From: WHTI01 sp963756365
GTDB taxonomy: Bacteria; Actinomycetota; CADDZG01; WHSQ01
Direction: 5' to 3'
DNA length: 64,000 nt
Assembly: GCA_963756365.1 (NCBI GenBank)
Contig: CAVWNF010000003.1
Location: 1,736,001 to 1,800,000 of the forward strand
Positions 8,222 through 16,708 of the stretch are shown here, in pieces (position 1 is the stretch's first letter; the number at the start of each line of letters is the position of its first letter). The position numbers were made by a program, and so were the translations under genes. Below the pieces are notes generated by a model. It saw nothing but the letters and a program-made list of their open reading frames with translations. It had not been told where the DNA came from and searched no databases.

Positions 8222-9169
8222 ATGGACGAGATCAGAACGCCGGCCGGATTCATAGCCCGCACCGCGGCTCCTGCCGATGAACCAGGGGTCATGAAGGTGG
8301 TCAACGAGGCGGTCCTCGCCGACGTGGACATGCACCTGTACCGGGACGGTGACCTGGCCGACGAATGGAAGGGCCGGGAAGCCGACGATCTGATCGTCTT
8401 CGAGACGGACGGTCCCACGTCCCAGATCGCGGGGTTCCTCTCGTTCGAACCAAGCGACAACGGCTTCTACTTCGAGGGCTTCGTGCCACCCAGTTACGAA
8501 GGCAAGGGGCTGGGCCGCGCGATGGTCGACGAGGGGGAACGGCGGGCTGAGGCACTCGCTGCGGCTAAAGGCACGCCTGTCGTCGTCGAGACGAACGTCG
8601 GGAACGAGCTTGCCCGTCTGATGTTCGAAGAGCGCGGGTGGAAAACGCACGAGTTCGACGCCGCGATGTTCTACGACCTGACCGGCGAGCTCCCCGAGGT
8701 CATCTGGCCAGATGGCATCACCCTCCGTCCATACGTCGAAGGCGACGACGACCTACTGATGCACGACACGATGAAAGAAGGCTTCGTTCCGGATTGGCCC
8801 GCAAGCACGGACAGAGAGAAGTGGGTTCCCGGCCATCGCTCGGCATCTGGCTACTCGCCCGACCTGTGGTTCTTCGCACAGCGAGGGGACGAGGTCCTCG
8901 GAGCGATCATGTGCCGAGAGACGTGGCACGCCGAGGACTCCTCCGGGTGGATCAAGAATCTCTCCGTCCTGCCATCAGCACGACGCACCGGAGTAGGGCG
9001 CGCTCTCCTGTTCGAAGCGTTCCGGCGGTTCAAGGAGAGGGGGCGAGAACGTGCGGTGCTCGGCGTCCATCTCAACAACCCGACGGCCGCGAAGGACTTC
9101 TATCTGCGGGTGGGGATGACGATGTGTCCTCACGTCTCGGCAGACCTCCGCAAGACGTTCGCGCCGTGA
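8222..9169 (+). CDS. Tandem-GNAT acetyltransferase
   Basis: 315 residues with two GNAT folds in one chain, as in mycothiol synthase (MshD) and related actinobacterial acetyltransferases. The acetyl-CoA pyrophosphate-binding loops are GKGLGRAM (domain 1, near residue 97) and RTGVGRALL (domain 2, near 258), and the second domain ends with the usual NNPTAAKDFYLRVGM element. Domain 1 may be catalytically degenerate. The gene overlaps the next one by four bases (GTGA), and the next encodes the same architecture, so they form a translationally coupled pair that probably arose by duplication. The acceptor substrate is unknown. Confidence 0.8.
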   Translation: MDEIRTPAGFIARTAAPADEPGVMKVVNEAVLADVDMHLYRDGDLADEWKGREADDLIVFETDGPTSQIAGFLSFEPSDNGFYFEGFVPPSYEGKGLGRAMVDEGERRAEALAAAKGTPVVVETNVGNELARLMFEERGWKTHEFDAAMFYDLTGELPEVIWPDGITLRPYVEGDDDLLMHDTMKEGFVPDWPASTDREKWVPGHRSASGYSPDLWFFAQRGDEVLGAIMCRETWHAEDSSGWIKNLSVLPSARRTGVGRALLFEAFRRFKERGRERAVLGVHLNNPTAAKDFYLRVGMTMCPHVSADLRKTFAP

Positions 9170-10059
9170 ACGCACGGACCCCCCGCCTCGAGGATGCCGA
9201 GGCAACGACACGCTGCATCAACGCGCTATCCCTCAGCGACTCGGGCACGCTCGACTATCGCGACGGCGAGCTAGCAGTCGAGTGGGCGGCGGCGGACCTG
9301 TCAGACATGCTCGTGATCGAGGACGAGGACAGGATCGTTGGCTTCCTCAGTATGACGACGACGACTACTTCGAGGCATACGCGGATCCGAACCACGACTT
9401 CGAGCGTGTCCTTGATCGCCTCCTCGACGAGGTCGAACGACGCGCGCACGCGACGACCAACGACACTGGTGAGCCGGTCGTTCTCGAAACCGACATGTCG
9501 AACGAGACATCGCGTTCGATCCTCGAGAGCCGCGGATTCGTCGAGGTCGGCGGCTGGTACAAGTTCATCGCTCAGCTCGAGCTCATCCCGCCGGAGCCGA
9601 CGGGTGGTCCTCTCATCCGCAGCTACGTCCCTGGTGAGGACGACGACGTCTTCTACCGCACGCTGGCGGAAGGGTTCGGGAACGACTGGGACGAACCACC
9701 CGCTTCCGAGTTCCTCGCCGCCAGCATGAAGGTCTACGGATACACGCCGGACCTTTGGCTCCTGGCAGAGTCAGGCGGCGAGGTGGTCGGAGCTCTCCAG
9801 GGGTTCGATCAGTGGACCGCCAATGCTGACATCGGATGGGTGCGGAAGCTCGCCGTCCTCCCCGGTGCGCGGGGCCAAGGGATAGGACACGCTCTGCTGC
9901 TCAGCGTCCAGCAACGCTTCTCCGAGCGCGGCAAGGAGTCGCTCTTCGTTAGGGGTAGAGAAGGGCAATCCCACGGATGCACGGGCGTTCTATAAACGCA
10001 TCGGCATGATCGAGGTCGGCGAGCAGACCGTCTACCGCAAGACGGTGACGGCGAGCTAG
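9166..10059 (+). CDS. Second tandem-GNAT acetyltransferase, two frameshifts
   Basis: Starts with GTG at 9166 inside the GTGA overlap with the previous gene. The first about 62 codons (to VGFLS) are in one frame; at about 9350 the coding frame changes (continuing YDDDDYFEAYADPN), and at about 9950 it changes again for the last stretch, GNPTDARAFYKRIGM, to the stop at 10057-10059. The second-domain acetyl-CoA loop is ARGQGIGHALL. Restoring both indels gives about 297 residues, matching its neighbour. Its stop codon overlaps that of the convergent PPOX gene in the tetranucleotide CTAG. Confidence 0.7.
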
Positions 10060-10473
10060 GAAGCCCAGGGCCCGACCCCGGCGATCCTCTCCGGCGTCAC
10101 GTGGACGATGAACCCGGGCGGGGGGTCCGGCATGCCGGGGAACACCACGTCGGGGCCGAGGTAGGTGTGTGCGAGTTCCTGAAGCAGGTCGGCCGCGCCG
10201 CCCTCGGTCAAGTGCGCCGAGCCGTAGATCACGAGGTACTCCCTCAGTCCATGCTCGTTCGTGCTCTCTGAGATCGCCGACAGAGTCACCCGAGGGTCGC
10301 GCCGGATGTTCTTCAGCTTTGCGCTGGTCGAACATCGTGGCGATCCTCACCTCGTCGTCGTCCACATCGGCCCAGGCGCTCGTGATCTGAGGCTTCCCGT
10401 CGGGATCGATCGTGGCAAGACTGATGACGACACCGGAACCGAGTAGTTCTTGAGCCGAAGGGGGGATCTTCAT
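10056..10473 (-). CDS. Pyridoxamine 5'-phosphate oxidase-fold protein, probably F420-type; one frameshift
   Basis: A split-barrel flavin/F420-binding protein of about 139 residues. The N-terminal frame reads LGSGVVISLATIDPDGKPQI and ITSAWADVDDDEVRIATM; after an indel near 10312-10318 the remaining frame gives VTLSAISESTN, YLVIYGSAHLTEGGA and the stop. The order of strands (LATxxxDGxPxxTxxW... DPRVTLS... GxA) is that of the actinobacterial F420-dependent PPOX class, enzymes reducing or binding quinone-like or tetrapyrrole substrates. Convergent with the GNAT gene, and 10 bases downstream of a methyltransferase gene on the same strand. Confidence 0.7.
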
Positions 10474-10483
10474 CGGGTCTCCT

Positions 10484-11230
10484 TCAGGACGGTCTACGTG
10501 CCAGCATCATCAGCCGCCGGCGGCGGAACGTCCACTCGCCGTCTTCCTTGCGGAAGTCCATGCCGGTCAGGTGTCCGGCCTCATCGACGAACGTACGGAC
10601 CTGTTCGATCCGCTCCTTAGGGAACTCGCCGGGCCACATCCACTTCGAGAACGAGTTGCGTCCCTCCCAGATGTTCTCGTCGACGATCTCTAGGCCAGCC
10701 GCCTGGACCATCACCCGGAACGCAGAGACCGGACGCGACATGGCATGTGAAGGATCGCGGATCAGCTCGAGTTGGTTCATCACGAGTGCTTCCTCGTAGT
10801 TCTCTGAGGCAAGTTGGTCAACGATGAATACGAAGCCATCGGGCTTGGTCACTCGGGCCATCTCCTTGAGCACCGGCACGGGGCGCTGGATGTGATGGAA
10901 GGCCTGGGCGCTGGTTGCGATATCCACTGCTCCAGTGGTCAGGGGAAGACGCTCACCCTCACCTTGGATAGCGACTATCTCCTCGTGGGAGCGGACGGCC
11001 GTCGCAAGCATCCCGTGCGTGATGTCCACGGCGATGAGCTGGCCCGCAAGCCCGGAGAACAGCGAGAGGAAGTTTCCGGTCCCCGCGCCAACTTCGAGAA
11101 CGCGAGCGCCGGGTGCTACCCGAGAGAAAGCGACCGCGTCCATGTCGTCGAAGCGACCCTTGGTGCGCTCGGAGAAACCTTCAGCGGCGCGCTCGAACTC
11201 GTCCTGGACGAGACGGCGGGACTCAGACAC
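10484..11230 (-). CDS. Class I SAM-dependent methyltransferase
   Basis: 248 residues of the UbiE/Methyltransf_11 type. SAM-binding motif I is VLEVGAGTGNFL (about 45-56), motif II follows with AVDITHGML, and the post-I region has VDIATSAQAFHHI, the usual cytosolic small-molecule methyltransferase layout. The natural substrate cannot be told. The ATG at 11230 lies within the last codons of mnmA (8-base overlap), so the two are probably co-transcribed, though a functional link is not evident. Confidence 0.8.
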   Translation of the reverse strand: MSESRRLVQDEFERAAEGFSERTKGRFDDMDAVAFSRVAPGARVLEVGAGTGNFLSLFSGLAGQLIAVDITHGMLATAVRSHEEIVAIQGEGERLPLTTGAVDIATSAQAFHHIQRPVPVLKEMARVTKPDGFVFIVDQLASENYEEALVMNQLELIRDPSHAMSRPVSAFRVMVQAAGLEIVDENIWEGRNSFSKWMWPGEFPKERIEQVRTFVDEAGHLTGMDFRKEDGEWTFRRRRLMMLARRPS

Positions 11231-12303
11231 CCGCGTACTGAGCTACGACGGAAGCGATCACACCTCCGCCGAGGAGCACCTCTGGATCGTCGGCGGCATA
11301 GATCGCCGCGGACTGTCCCGTGGCCACCGCCTCGACAGCGTCGTCGAAAGTGATCGAGTCGCCCTCGATACGCGCGGGGAAGGCATCTCCGTGGGAGCGG
11401 TACTGGACCAGGACATCGGTTCCCGACTCGGGTGCTGGGCCGGAGAAGCTCATCTCATCGAGCACAACCCCGGTCGCGCTCGAGTTCGTCGCGAGACCCC
11501 ACGGTGATGGTGTTGTCGTCGGCATCGATCGCGTTCACGAACACCGGGACCCCTAGGGCGATGCCCAGTCCCTTGCGCTGGCCGATCGTGTACCGGCCGA
11601 AACCCCTGTGCTCGCCCAGATCGTTCCCGGCCCCATCCACGATGCGCCCCGGGCGAGAAGCGTCGCCGAGATGTTCGTCCACGTAGCGGTCGAAGTCTCC
11701 GTCGCGTACGAAGCAGATCTCCTGGGAGTCCGGCTTAGCTGCGGTCCGAAGACCCAGCGAGTGGGCGATGGAGCGAGTCTCGCTCTTCTCGATCGTGCCC
11801 ACCGGGAAGCGAACGTGGTCGAGATCTTCACCCGAGAGCATCCACAGCACATAGGACTGGTCCTTAGCGCGATCGACGCCGCGCTTGAGCACGGCCCGAC
11901 CAGAGCGCGTCCCGAGGCGCGCATAGTGGCCGGTCGCTAAGACTTCGGCACCCAGTGCTCTCGCCTTCTCGAGCAGCGTCCCGAACTTGATCCACTGATT
12001 GCACCTCACGCATGGGTTGGGGGTCCGTCCAGAGAGGTAGTCACTTCGGAAGTTATCGATGACCGTCTCTTCGAACCGGTCGGCGTAGTTGTGCACGTAG
12101 AAAGGGATGTCGAGGACGTCCGCAACGCGGCGCGCATCGTCTGCTGCCGACAGGCTGCAGCATCCGGACGCGTTGTTGATGTCATCGCCCTTCCAGAGTT
12201 TGAGCATGATGCCGGTGACGTCGTAGCCCTCTTCCTTCAGGAGTGCCGCCGCCACCGAGCTGTCCACGCCACCGGACATGGCGACCACCGCTTTCCGAGC
12301 CAT
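11223..12303 (-). CDS. mnmA: tRNA-specific 2-thiouridylase MnmA, one frameshift near the C-terminus
   Basis: Thiolates U34 of tRNA-Lys/Glu/Gln, using sulfur delivered from a cysteine desulfurase. The PP-loop AMSGGVDSSV is at the N-terminus; the catalytic cysteines are in NPCVRCN and EICFV; the tRNA-binding GHYAR and RFPVG elements are also present. The start ATG at 12303 overlaps the stop of the desulfurase gene by one base (TGATG), fitting the sulfur-relay partnership. At about 11490 the frame changes: the C-terminal beta-barrel domain (TGVVLDEM...VEAVATGQSAAIY) continues in another frame to the stop at 11223. Because this is a core gene, an assembly indel is likelier than a mutation. Confidence 0.92.
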
Positions 12304-13451
12304 CACGCGACCTTGCGAGCGCGCTCGACGATCGTCGGAAGCGCGGCGAGCAGGGCGTCGACGTCCTCGTCGGTATGAGGCGCGTCCCAGCGTGAACCGG
12401 AGACTGCCCTGGGCCAGATCCGCGGGCACCCCGATCGACAGGAGGACGTGGGAAGGGTCGAGAGCACCCGACTGACATGCCGATCCAGAGGACGCGGCGA
12501 AACCAGCCTGATCGAGCAGCAGCAGCAAGCGTCTCGCCCTCGGTGCCGGGGATGCAGATGTTCAAGTTGCCGGCGACACGGTCCTCGAGACTCCCGTTGA
12601 CGACGACGTCGGGAACGATCGAGCGTGATCCCCTCGAGCATCCGGGTGCGCATGGTGAGGAGGCGCTCGGACTTCTCGTGGACCTCCTTGGCCGCGATCT
12701 CGGCGGCTAGGCCCAGAGCCGCGATCCCTGGCACGTTGAGCGTGCCCGACCGCAGGCCCTTCTCCTGGCCCCCACCGTGGATCACCGGTTCGGTCGGCAC
12801 CCCGGCGCGGATGAAGCACGCGCCGGTTCCCTTCGGGCCCCCGATCTTGTGGGCCGAGAACGCCGCGAGGTCGACGCCCCACCCGTGGAGATCGATCGGG
12901 ACGTTCCCCAGCGCCTGGACCGCATCGCTGTGTATCAACGTTCTCGGGTTCACGGCCTTGACCGCCTCCGAGATCGCGCGCAGGTCCTGGATGGTCCCGA
13001 TCTCGTTGTTGACCGCCATCACCGAGACAAGGATCGTGTCGGTCCTGACCAGCTCCGCGATCCTCTGCGGAGCGACATGACCGGATGGCTCGACCGGGCA
13101 CAGGGTGACCTCGAACCCGTGGCGCTCGAGGTAGTGCGCCGCGTCCAGCACACCGTGGTGCTCGAACTCCGACACGACGAGATGTCGTCCGCTACCCGCA
13201 AGCTTCTCGGCCGCGCCCTTGATCGCTAGGTTGTCGGCCTCGGTGCCCCCGCCAGTGAAGATGACCTCAGCCGGGCTCGCACCGATCGCGTGGGCAACCC
13301 GTTCGCGGGCGACCTCAACGGCAGCGCGAGCAGAGCGACCATAGGAGTGGACGGAGGACGGATTGCCGAAGTCCTCGCCCAGGTAGGCGAGCATCAGATC
13401 CCGGACCTCAGGGAGGACAGGGGTCGTTGCGGAGTGGTCTAAGTAATGCAT
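12303..13451 (-). CDS. Cysteine desulfurase (IscS/NifS class), three frameshifts
   Basis: A PLP enzyme releasing sulfur from cysteine, here next to mnmA and so likely its sulfur donor. The native start is the ATG at 13451 (HYLDHSATTPVLPEV); upstream codons in the same frame are not protein-like. The PLP lysine is in SAHKIGGPKGTG, and the substrate-binding region is RSGTLNVPG. The coding frame changes near 12620, 12530 and 12380: NICIPGTEGE is in a second frame, SSGSACQSGALDPSHVL (catalytic Cys) in a third, and TDEDVDALLAALP returns to the first, ending in the TGATG overlap with mnmA. Three compensating indels in about 240 bases indicate local consensus errors. Confidence 0.88.
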   Translation of the reverse strand: MHYLDHSATTPVLPEVRDLMLAYLGEDFGNPSSVHSYGRSARAAVEVARERVAHAIGASPAEVIFTGGGTEADNLAIKGAAEKLAGSGRHLVVSEFEHHGVLDAAHYLERHGFEVTLCPVEPSGHVAPQRIAELVRTDTILVSVMAVNNEIGTIQDLRAISEAVKAVNPRTLIHSDAVQALGNVPIDLHGWGVDLAAFSAHKIGGPKGTGACFIRAGVPTEPVIHGGGQEKGLRSGTLNVPGIAALGLAAEIAAKEVHEKSERLLTMRTRMLEGITLDRSRRRRQRESRGPCRRQLEHLHPRHRGRDACCCCSIRLVSPRPLDRHVSRVLSTLPTSSCRSGCPRIWPRAVSGSRWDAPHTDEDVDALLAALPTIVERARKVA

Positions 13452-13470
13452 CACCCCAGGATAAGGGGAC

Positions 13471-13863
13471 TCAGTCGGTCCGAGGGGAACCGGGGTCGTC
13501 CTTGAAGCGGCGCTCGATATCCTCGAACGCTCTATCGAAAGCCTCGTCGGCCTCGGCCCGGCCCACACGTCTCCGGGCGTTGAAATCCTTCATGCGCTGG
13601 GGGTAGCCGATCACGGAAGCGTCATAGACGGGAACGCCCAGCTTCTCGCAGTAGCGGTAAGCCTCGCCGGGCTCCCGTACGGGAGCCCGGGCGTGGTCAC
13701 CGTCTCGATCGACCAGCAAGAGCGTGGTCGGCTGGGTTGCGGTCCGGGGCTCGATGTATCCCTCGATCCCCTTGCGCGTCTGGGCGAACTGGGCGAGCGC
13801 GGTCAGCTCGGGGCTACCGCGTCGTCCGCTGAAGAACCGCCTCAGGCGATCGCCCAGTCCCAC
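13471..13863 (-). CDS. Small conserved actinobacterial protein, function unknown
   Basis: 130 residues, soluble, with a basic N-terminus (RLRRFFSGRRG), a beta-hairpin region around TTLLLVDRDGDHARAPV and the sequence GVPVYDASVIGYPQRMKD, which I recognise as typical of a conserved actinobacterial family often lying next to etfA and a cysteine desulfurase. It has no known activity. The same placement is seen here: 4 bases separate its start (13863) from the etfA stop (13868), and the desulfurase starts 19 bases further on. Confidence 0.7.
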   Translation of the reverse strand: MGLGDRLRRFFSGRRGSPELTALAQFAQTRKGIEGYIEPRTATQPTTLLLVDRDGDHARAPVREPGEAYRYCEKLGVPVYDASVIGYPQRMKDFNARRRVGRAEADEAFDRAFEDIERRFKDDPGSPRTD

Positions 13864-13867
13864 CTGA

Positions 13868-14824
13868 TCAGCCCTTGCGGGACTTAACTTCCTCGATCAG
13901 CTGCGGAACGATCTTCAGTGCGTCACCCACGATGCCTAGGTCGGCGAGTTGGAAGATCGGTGCTTCCTCATCCTTGTTGATCGCGATGATCTTCTTGGCG
14001 CCCTTCATGCCGACGATGTGCTGCGTGGCACCGGAGATACCCACTGCGATGTAGACGCTGGGCTTCACGGTGATCCCCGTCTGCCCGATCTGATAGCTGT
14101 AGGGCACCCATCCCGCATCGACGACCGCACGGGTACCGCCGACCGCAGCGTTGCCGATCGCGGCAGCGAGCTGATCGAGCAGTTCGAAGTTCCCAGGCTC
14201 CTGGAGCCCGCGTCCTCCGGACACGACGACGGGGGCCTGGTCCAACTTGGGTCCCGATGACTCCTCGACGTGACGCTCGACGCGCTTCGCCTTCTTCAGG
14301 TCATCAGAGATCTCGACGTTCACGTCGACCACGTTCGCCGAGCCGCCGGAGGGCTTCGCCTCGAACGACTTGGGCCGGAAGATAACCAGCTTCGGCGATC
14401 CCTCTAGCTTGACGTCCACCAACGTTGCTCCACCGAAGATCGCGGTGCGGGCAGTGTTCTCATCCAGAAGGTCGATCGCGTTGCTCATCAGCGTCGATCC
14501 CGTCTTGGCCGACAGGCGACCTGCGACGTCACGCGAGTCGTAGTTCATCGCGAATGCGACGACATCAGGGCTGTGCTCCTCGATCAATGAGTGGAGAGCG
14601 TGGGTCGCCGGCTGAGCAACGAAGTCACCGTAGACATCGTCGTCGCTGGCGTAGACGGTCGCGGCACCGTACTCGCCGAGCTTCTCGGCCGCTTTGGTCG
14701 CGCCCGGTCCGAGGACGACAGCCTCGGCGTCTCCGATGTCGCGCGCTTTCGTGAGGATCTCGAGAGCAGCGACGTCTACTTCGCCCTCGGGGGTCGTTTC
14801 TGCGAATACCCAGATCTTGGCCAT
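13868..14824 (-). CDS. etfA: Electron transfer flavoprotein alpha subunit
   Basis: 318 residues. With EtfB it carries electrons from acyl-CoA dehydrogenases toward the quinone pool. The N-terminal domain is Rossmann-like; the C-terminal FAD domain carries the signature GRGLQEPGNFELLDQLA (about 202-218), YSYQIGQTGITVKP (about 242-255), GISGATQHIVGM and AINKDEEAPIFQLADLGI, all in the canonical order. It starts two bases after etfB ends, in a two-gene operon. The frame is intact. Confidence 0.95.
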   Translation of the reverse strand: MAKIWVFAETTPEGEVDVAALEILTKARDIGDAEAVVLGPGATKAAEKLGEYGAATVYASDDDVYGDFVAQPATHALHSLIEEHSPDVVAFAMNYDSRDVAGRLSAKTGSTLMSNAIDLLDENTARTAIFGGATLVDVKLEGSPKLVIFRPKSFEAKPSGGSANVVDVNVEISDDLKKAKRVERHVEESSGPKLDQAPVVVSGGRGLQEPGNFELLDQLAAAIGNAAVGGTRAVVDAGWVPYSYQIGQTGITVKPSVYIAVGISGATQHIVGMKGAKKIIAINKDEEAPIFQLADLGIVGDALKIVPQLIEEVKSRKG

Positions 14825-14826
14825 CT

Positions 14827-15597
14827 CTAGATCACCTTCGCTTCCTTGAGGAAGTCCGCGATCTTCGCCGCAGCGCTTCCGTCATCCTCGATGACCTCAC
14901 CGGCCTTGCGTTCCTCGGCCTGGCTCATCTCGGCCACCTCTTGCTTGACCGTCACGTCATCACCCGACAGACCGAGGTCTCCGAGTGACAGCGTCTCGAC
15001 TGGCTTCTTCTTGGCGGCCATGATCCCCTTGAACGATGCGTATCTGGGCTCGTTCACGCCGGCCGTGACCGAGATAACCGCCGGGAGCGGGCACTCGACA
15101 ACGTGGTAGCCGTCGGCAGTCTGACGATTGACCTTGATGGTGCCGCCGTCGGTCGAAACGATCTCCTTGACGGTTGAGACGTGGGGAACACCCAGCAACT
15201 CGGCGAGGGTTCCAGGCAGCGTTCCGGTGTAACCATCGGTCGACTCGACGCCAGCGATGACCAGATCGAAGTCGCCCGACTTCTTGATCGCTGCCGCCAG
15301 AACCGTGGCCGTTACGAGGACGTCGGAACCCTTGAGCGAATCGTCCGACACCAGGACGCCTTTGTCGGCACCCATGGACAAGCCCCGTCGGACGGCTTCC
15401 ATAGCGGAGTCCGGACCCATCGAGATGAGCGTTACCTCACCCTCGCCGGACTCCTTGATCTGGAGCCCCGCCTCGACTCCGAACTCGTCCCCCGGGTCCA
15501 GAACGCCCTGGACGCCGTCACGCTTGAGCGTCTTCCCGTCCATCTCGGGGGGCACGTTCGGATCGGGGATGTGTTTGACACAAACCGCGATGTTCAT
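14827..15597 (-). CDS. etfB: Electron transfer flavoprotein beta subunit
   Basis: About 256 residues, binding AMP/FAD at the heterodimer interface. Landmarks are IAVCVKHIPDPNVPPE at the N-terminus, DEFGVEAGLQIKE, SMGPDSAMEAVRRGLSMGAD and VIAGVESTDGYTGTLPGTLAE. I set the start at the ATG at 15597 because TGGAGG lies about nine bases upstream and the ETF N-terminus begins there; twelve further upstream codons in frame are not family-like. The upstream region (15600-15665) is AT-richer than its surroundings, with two AGCAAA direct repeats and a TTGC...GCAA pair, the probable promoter of the etf operon. Confidence 0.95.
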   Translation of the reverse strand: MNIAVCVKHIPDPNVPPEMDGKTLKRDGVQGVLDPGDEFGVEAGLQIKESGEGEVTLISMGPDSAMEAVRRGLSMGADKGVLVSDDSLKGSDVLVTATVLAAAIKKSGDFDLVIAGVESTDGYTGTLPGTLAELLGVPHVSTVKEIVSTDGGTIKVNRQTADGYHVVECPLPAVISVTAGVNEPRYASFKGIMAAKKKPVETLSLGDLGLSGDDVTVKQEVAEMSQAEERKAGEVIEDDGSAAAKIADFLKEAKVI

Positions 15598-15681
15598 CGG
15601 ATCGCCTCCAGTAGGTTGCAGGACTGCTTGCAAAAGTTAGCAAATACTTTACACCAGCAAACGAAGCAGAAACCGTCCACG

Positions 15682-16665
15682 CTAGGTGGCTCGATAGTAG
15701 GTGACGCCGTCCTCCTCCGAGACCGTCGCCATGCCCTCCTCGACGATCAGGTCGAGATGGGCAACCACTTCCGAAACCGCCAAGAAGACGTCATACCCAC
15801 GAACCCGCGGATACATCTCACCTGAGAGTTGATAAGGGGTCTTGGGGTCGGCGCCTAGGTGGGAGGCGATCCGGCCGATCCGTTCCCGGTGATGCTCGAG
15901 GGTGCGTTCGATGAGGGCCAGCGGCGCGGTCACCGGATCACCATGGCCCGGGTAGACGAGTCTCAGATCCATCTTCGCCATAGCTTCCAGCGAGGCCATG
16001 TACTCCTTCAGAGAGCGCCGTCGCTCCCCCGGCTCGTCGAGAGAGGGCTCGAGAAGCGGGTTCGGAGACGTGTCCGGGAGCAACTGATCCCCCGCGAACA
16101 TCGTGCCCGTTTCGGGCTCGAGATAGACAACATGACCGCCGGTGTGGCCAGGCATCAGGTACGTCTCGAGCGTGAACGTTTCCTGGGTTTCGTCGTCCCC
16201 GAACCACCGGAACTCGAAGACGTCGCCGTCCGCAACCGGGATCACCTGATCGTGGTCCATCCCGGGTCGTGCCTTGTCGTTCTTCCTGGCCTGGTCCATC
16301 TTGAAGAGCAGGTCTAGGGGCATCCCCGCTTCGATCAGAAGGCGTCCCACCTCGAACACCATCTGTCGGTCGCGGACCCGGGCGATCTCCCTCTCGGGGA
16401 AATGCACAGTCGCGCCGGATAGCTCCTGGATGACGTGCACCAAACCGTAGTGGTCCGGGTGCCCGTGAGTGATGAGGATCCGCTCGATCGCTTGCGGGAA
16501 GTACCCGGCGGAGTTGAGCCCCAGCAGCAACGCGTTCTGGGCCTCAGGCGTATTGACGCCGCAATCGATCAGCGTCACCGGCTCGGCTTCGATCAGATAC
16601 GCATTGACTGGGCCAACCGCATAGGGGGTCGGAACCTCGAGACGCTTAACGGGAAGCTTGTCCAT
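15682..16665 (-). CDS. MBL-fold metallohydrolase (glyoxalase II-like)
   Basis: 327 residues of the metallo-beta-lactamase fold with the full di-metal set: THGHPDHYG (HxHxDH), GHTGGHVVYL, AGDQLLPD and a closing YPGHGDP histidine. The C-terminal about 60 residues form the winged-helix-like helical domain of the LACTB2/RNase Z-adjacent group (HRERIGRIASHL...VSEVVAHLDLI). Likely substrates are thioesters or other esters; being next to etfAB, an acyl-CoA-related or detoxification role is possible but unproven. Confidence 0.85.
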   Translation of the reverse strand: MDKLPVKRLEVPTPYAVGPVNAYLIEAEPVTLIDCGVNTPEAQNALLLGLNSAGYFPQAIERILITHGHPDHYGLVHVIQELSGATVHFPEREIARVRDRQMVFEVGRLLIEAGMPLDLLFKMDQARKNDKARPGMDHDQVIPVADGDVFEFRWFGDDETQETFTLETYLMPGHTGGHVVYLEPETGTMFAGDQLLPDTSPNPLLEPSLDEPGERRRSLKEYMASLEAMAKMDLRLVYPGHGDPVTAPLALIERTLEHHRERIGRIASHLGADPKTPYQLSGEMYPRVRGYDVFLAVSEVVAHLDLIVEEGMATVSEEDGVTYYRAT

Positions 16666-16708
16666 CTTCCCAACAATAGGTTCCCTCGTGGCAGCTTCGG
16701 TCCCCCGT

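Noticed and set aside
12303..12528. Cysteine desulfurase-MnmA fusion suggested by one continuous frame
   Set aside because: The frame joins desulfurase C-terminal sequence to mnmA only after an out-of-frame stretch; the native stop/start overlap TGATG is present in the proper frames.
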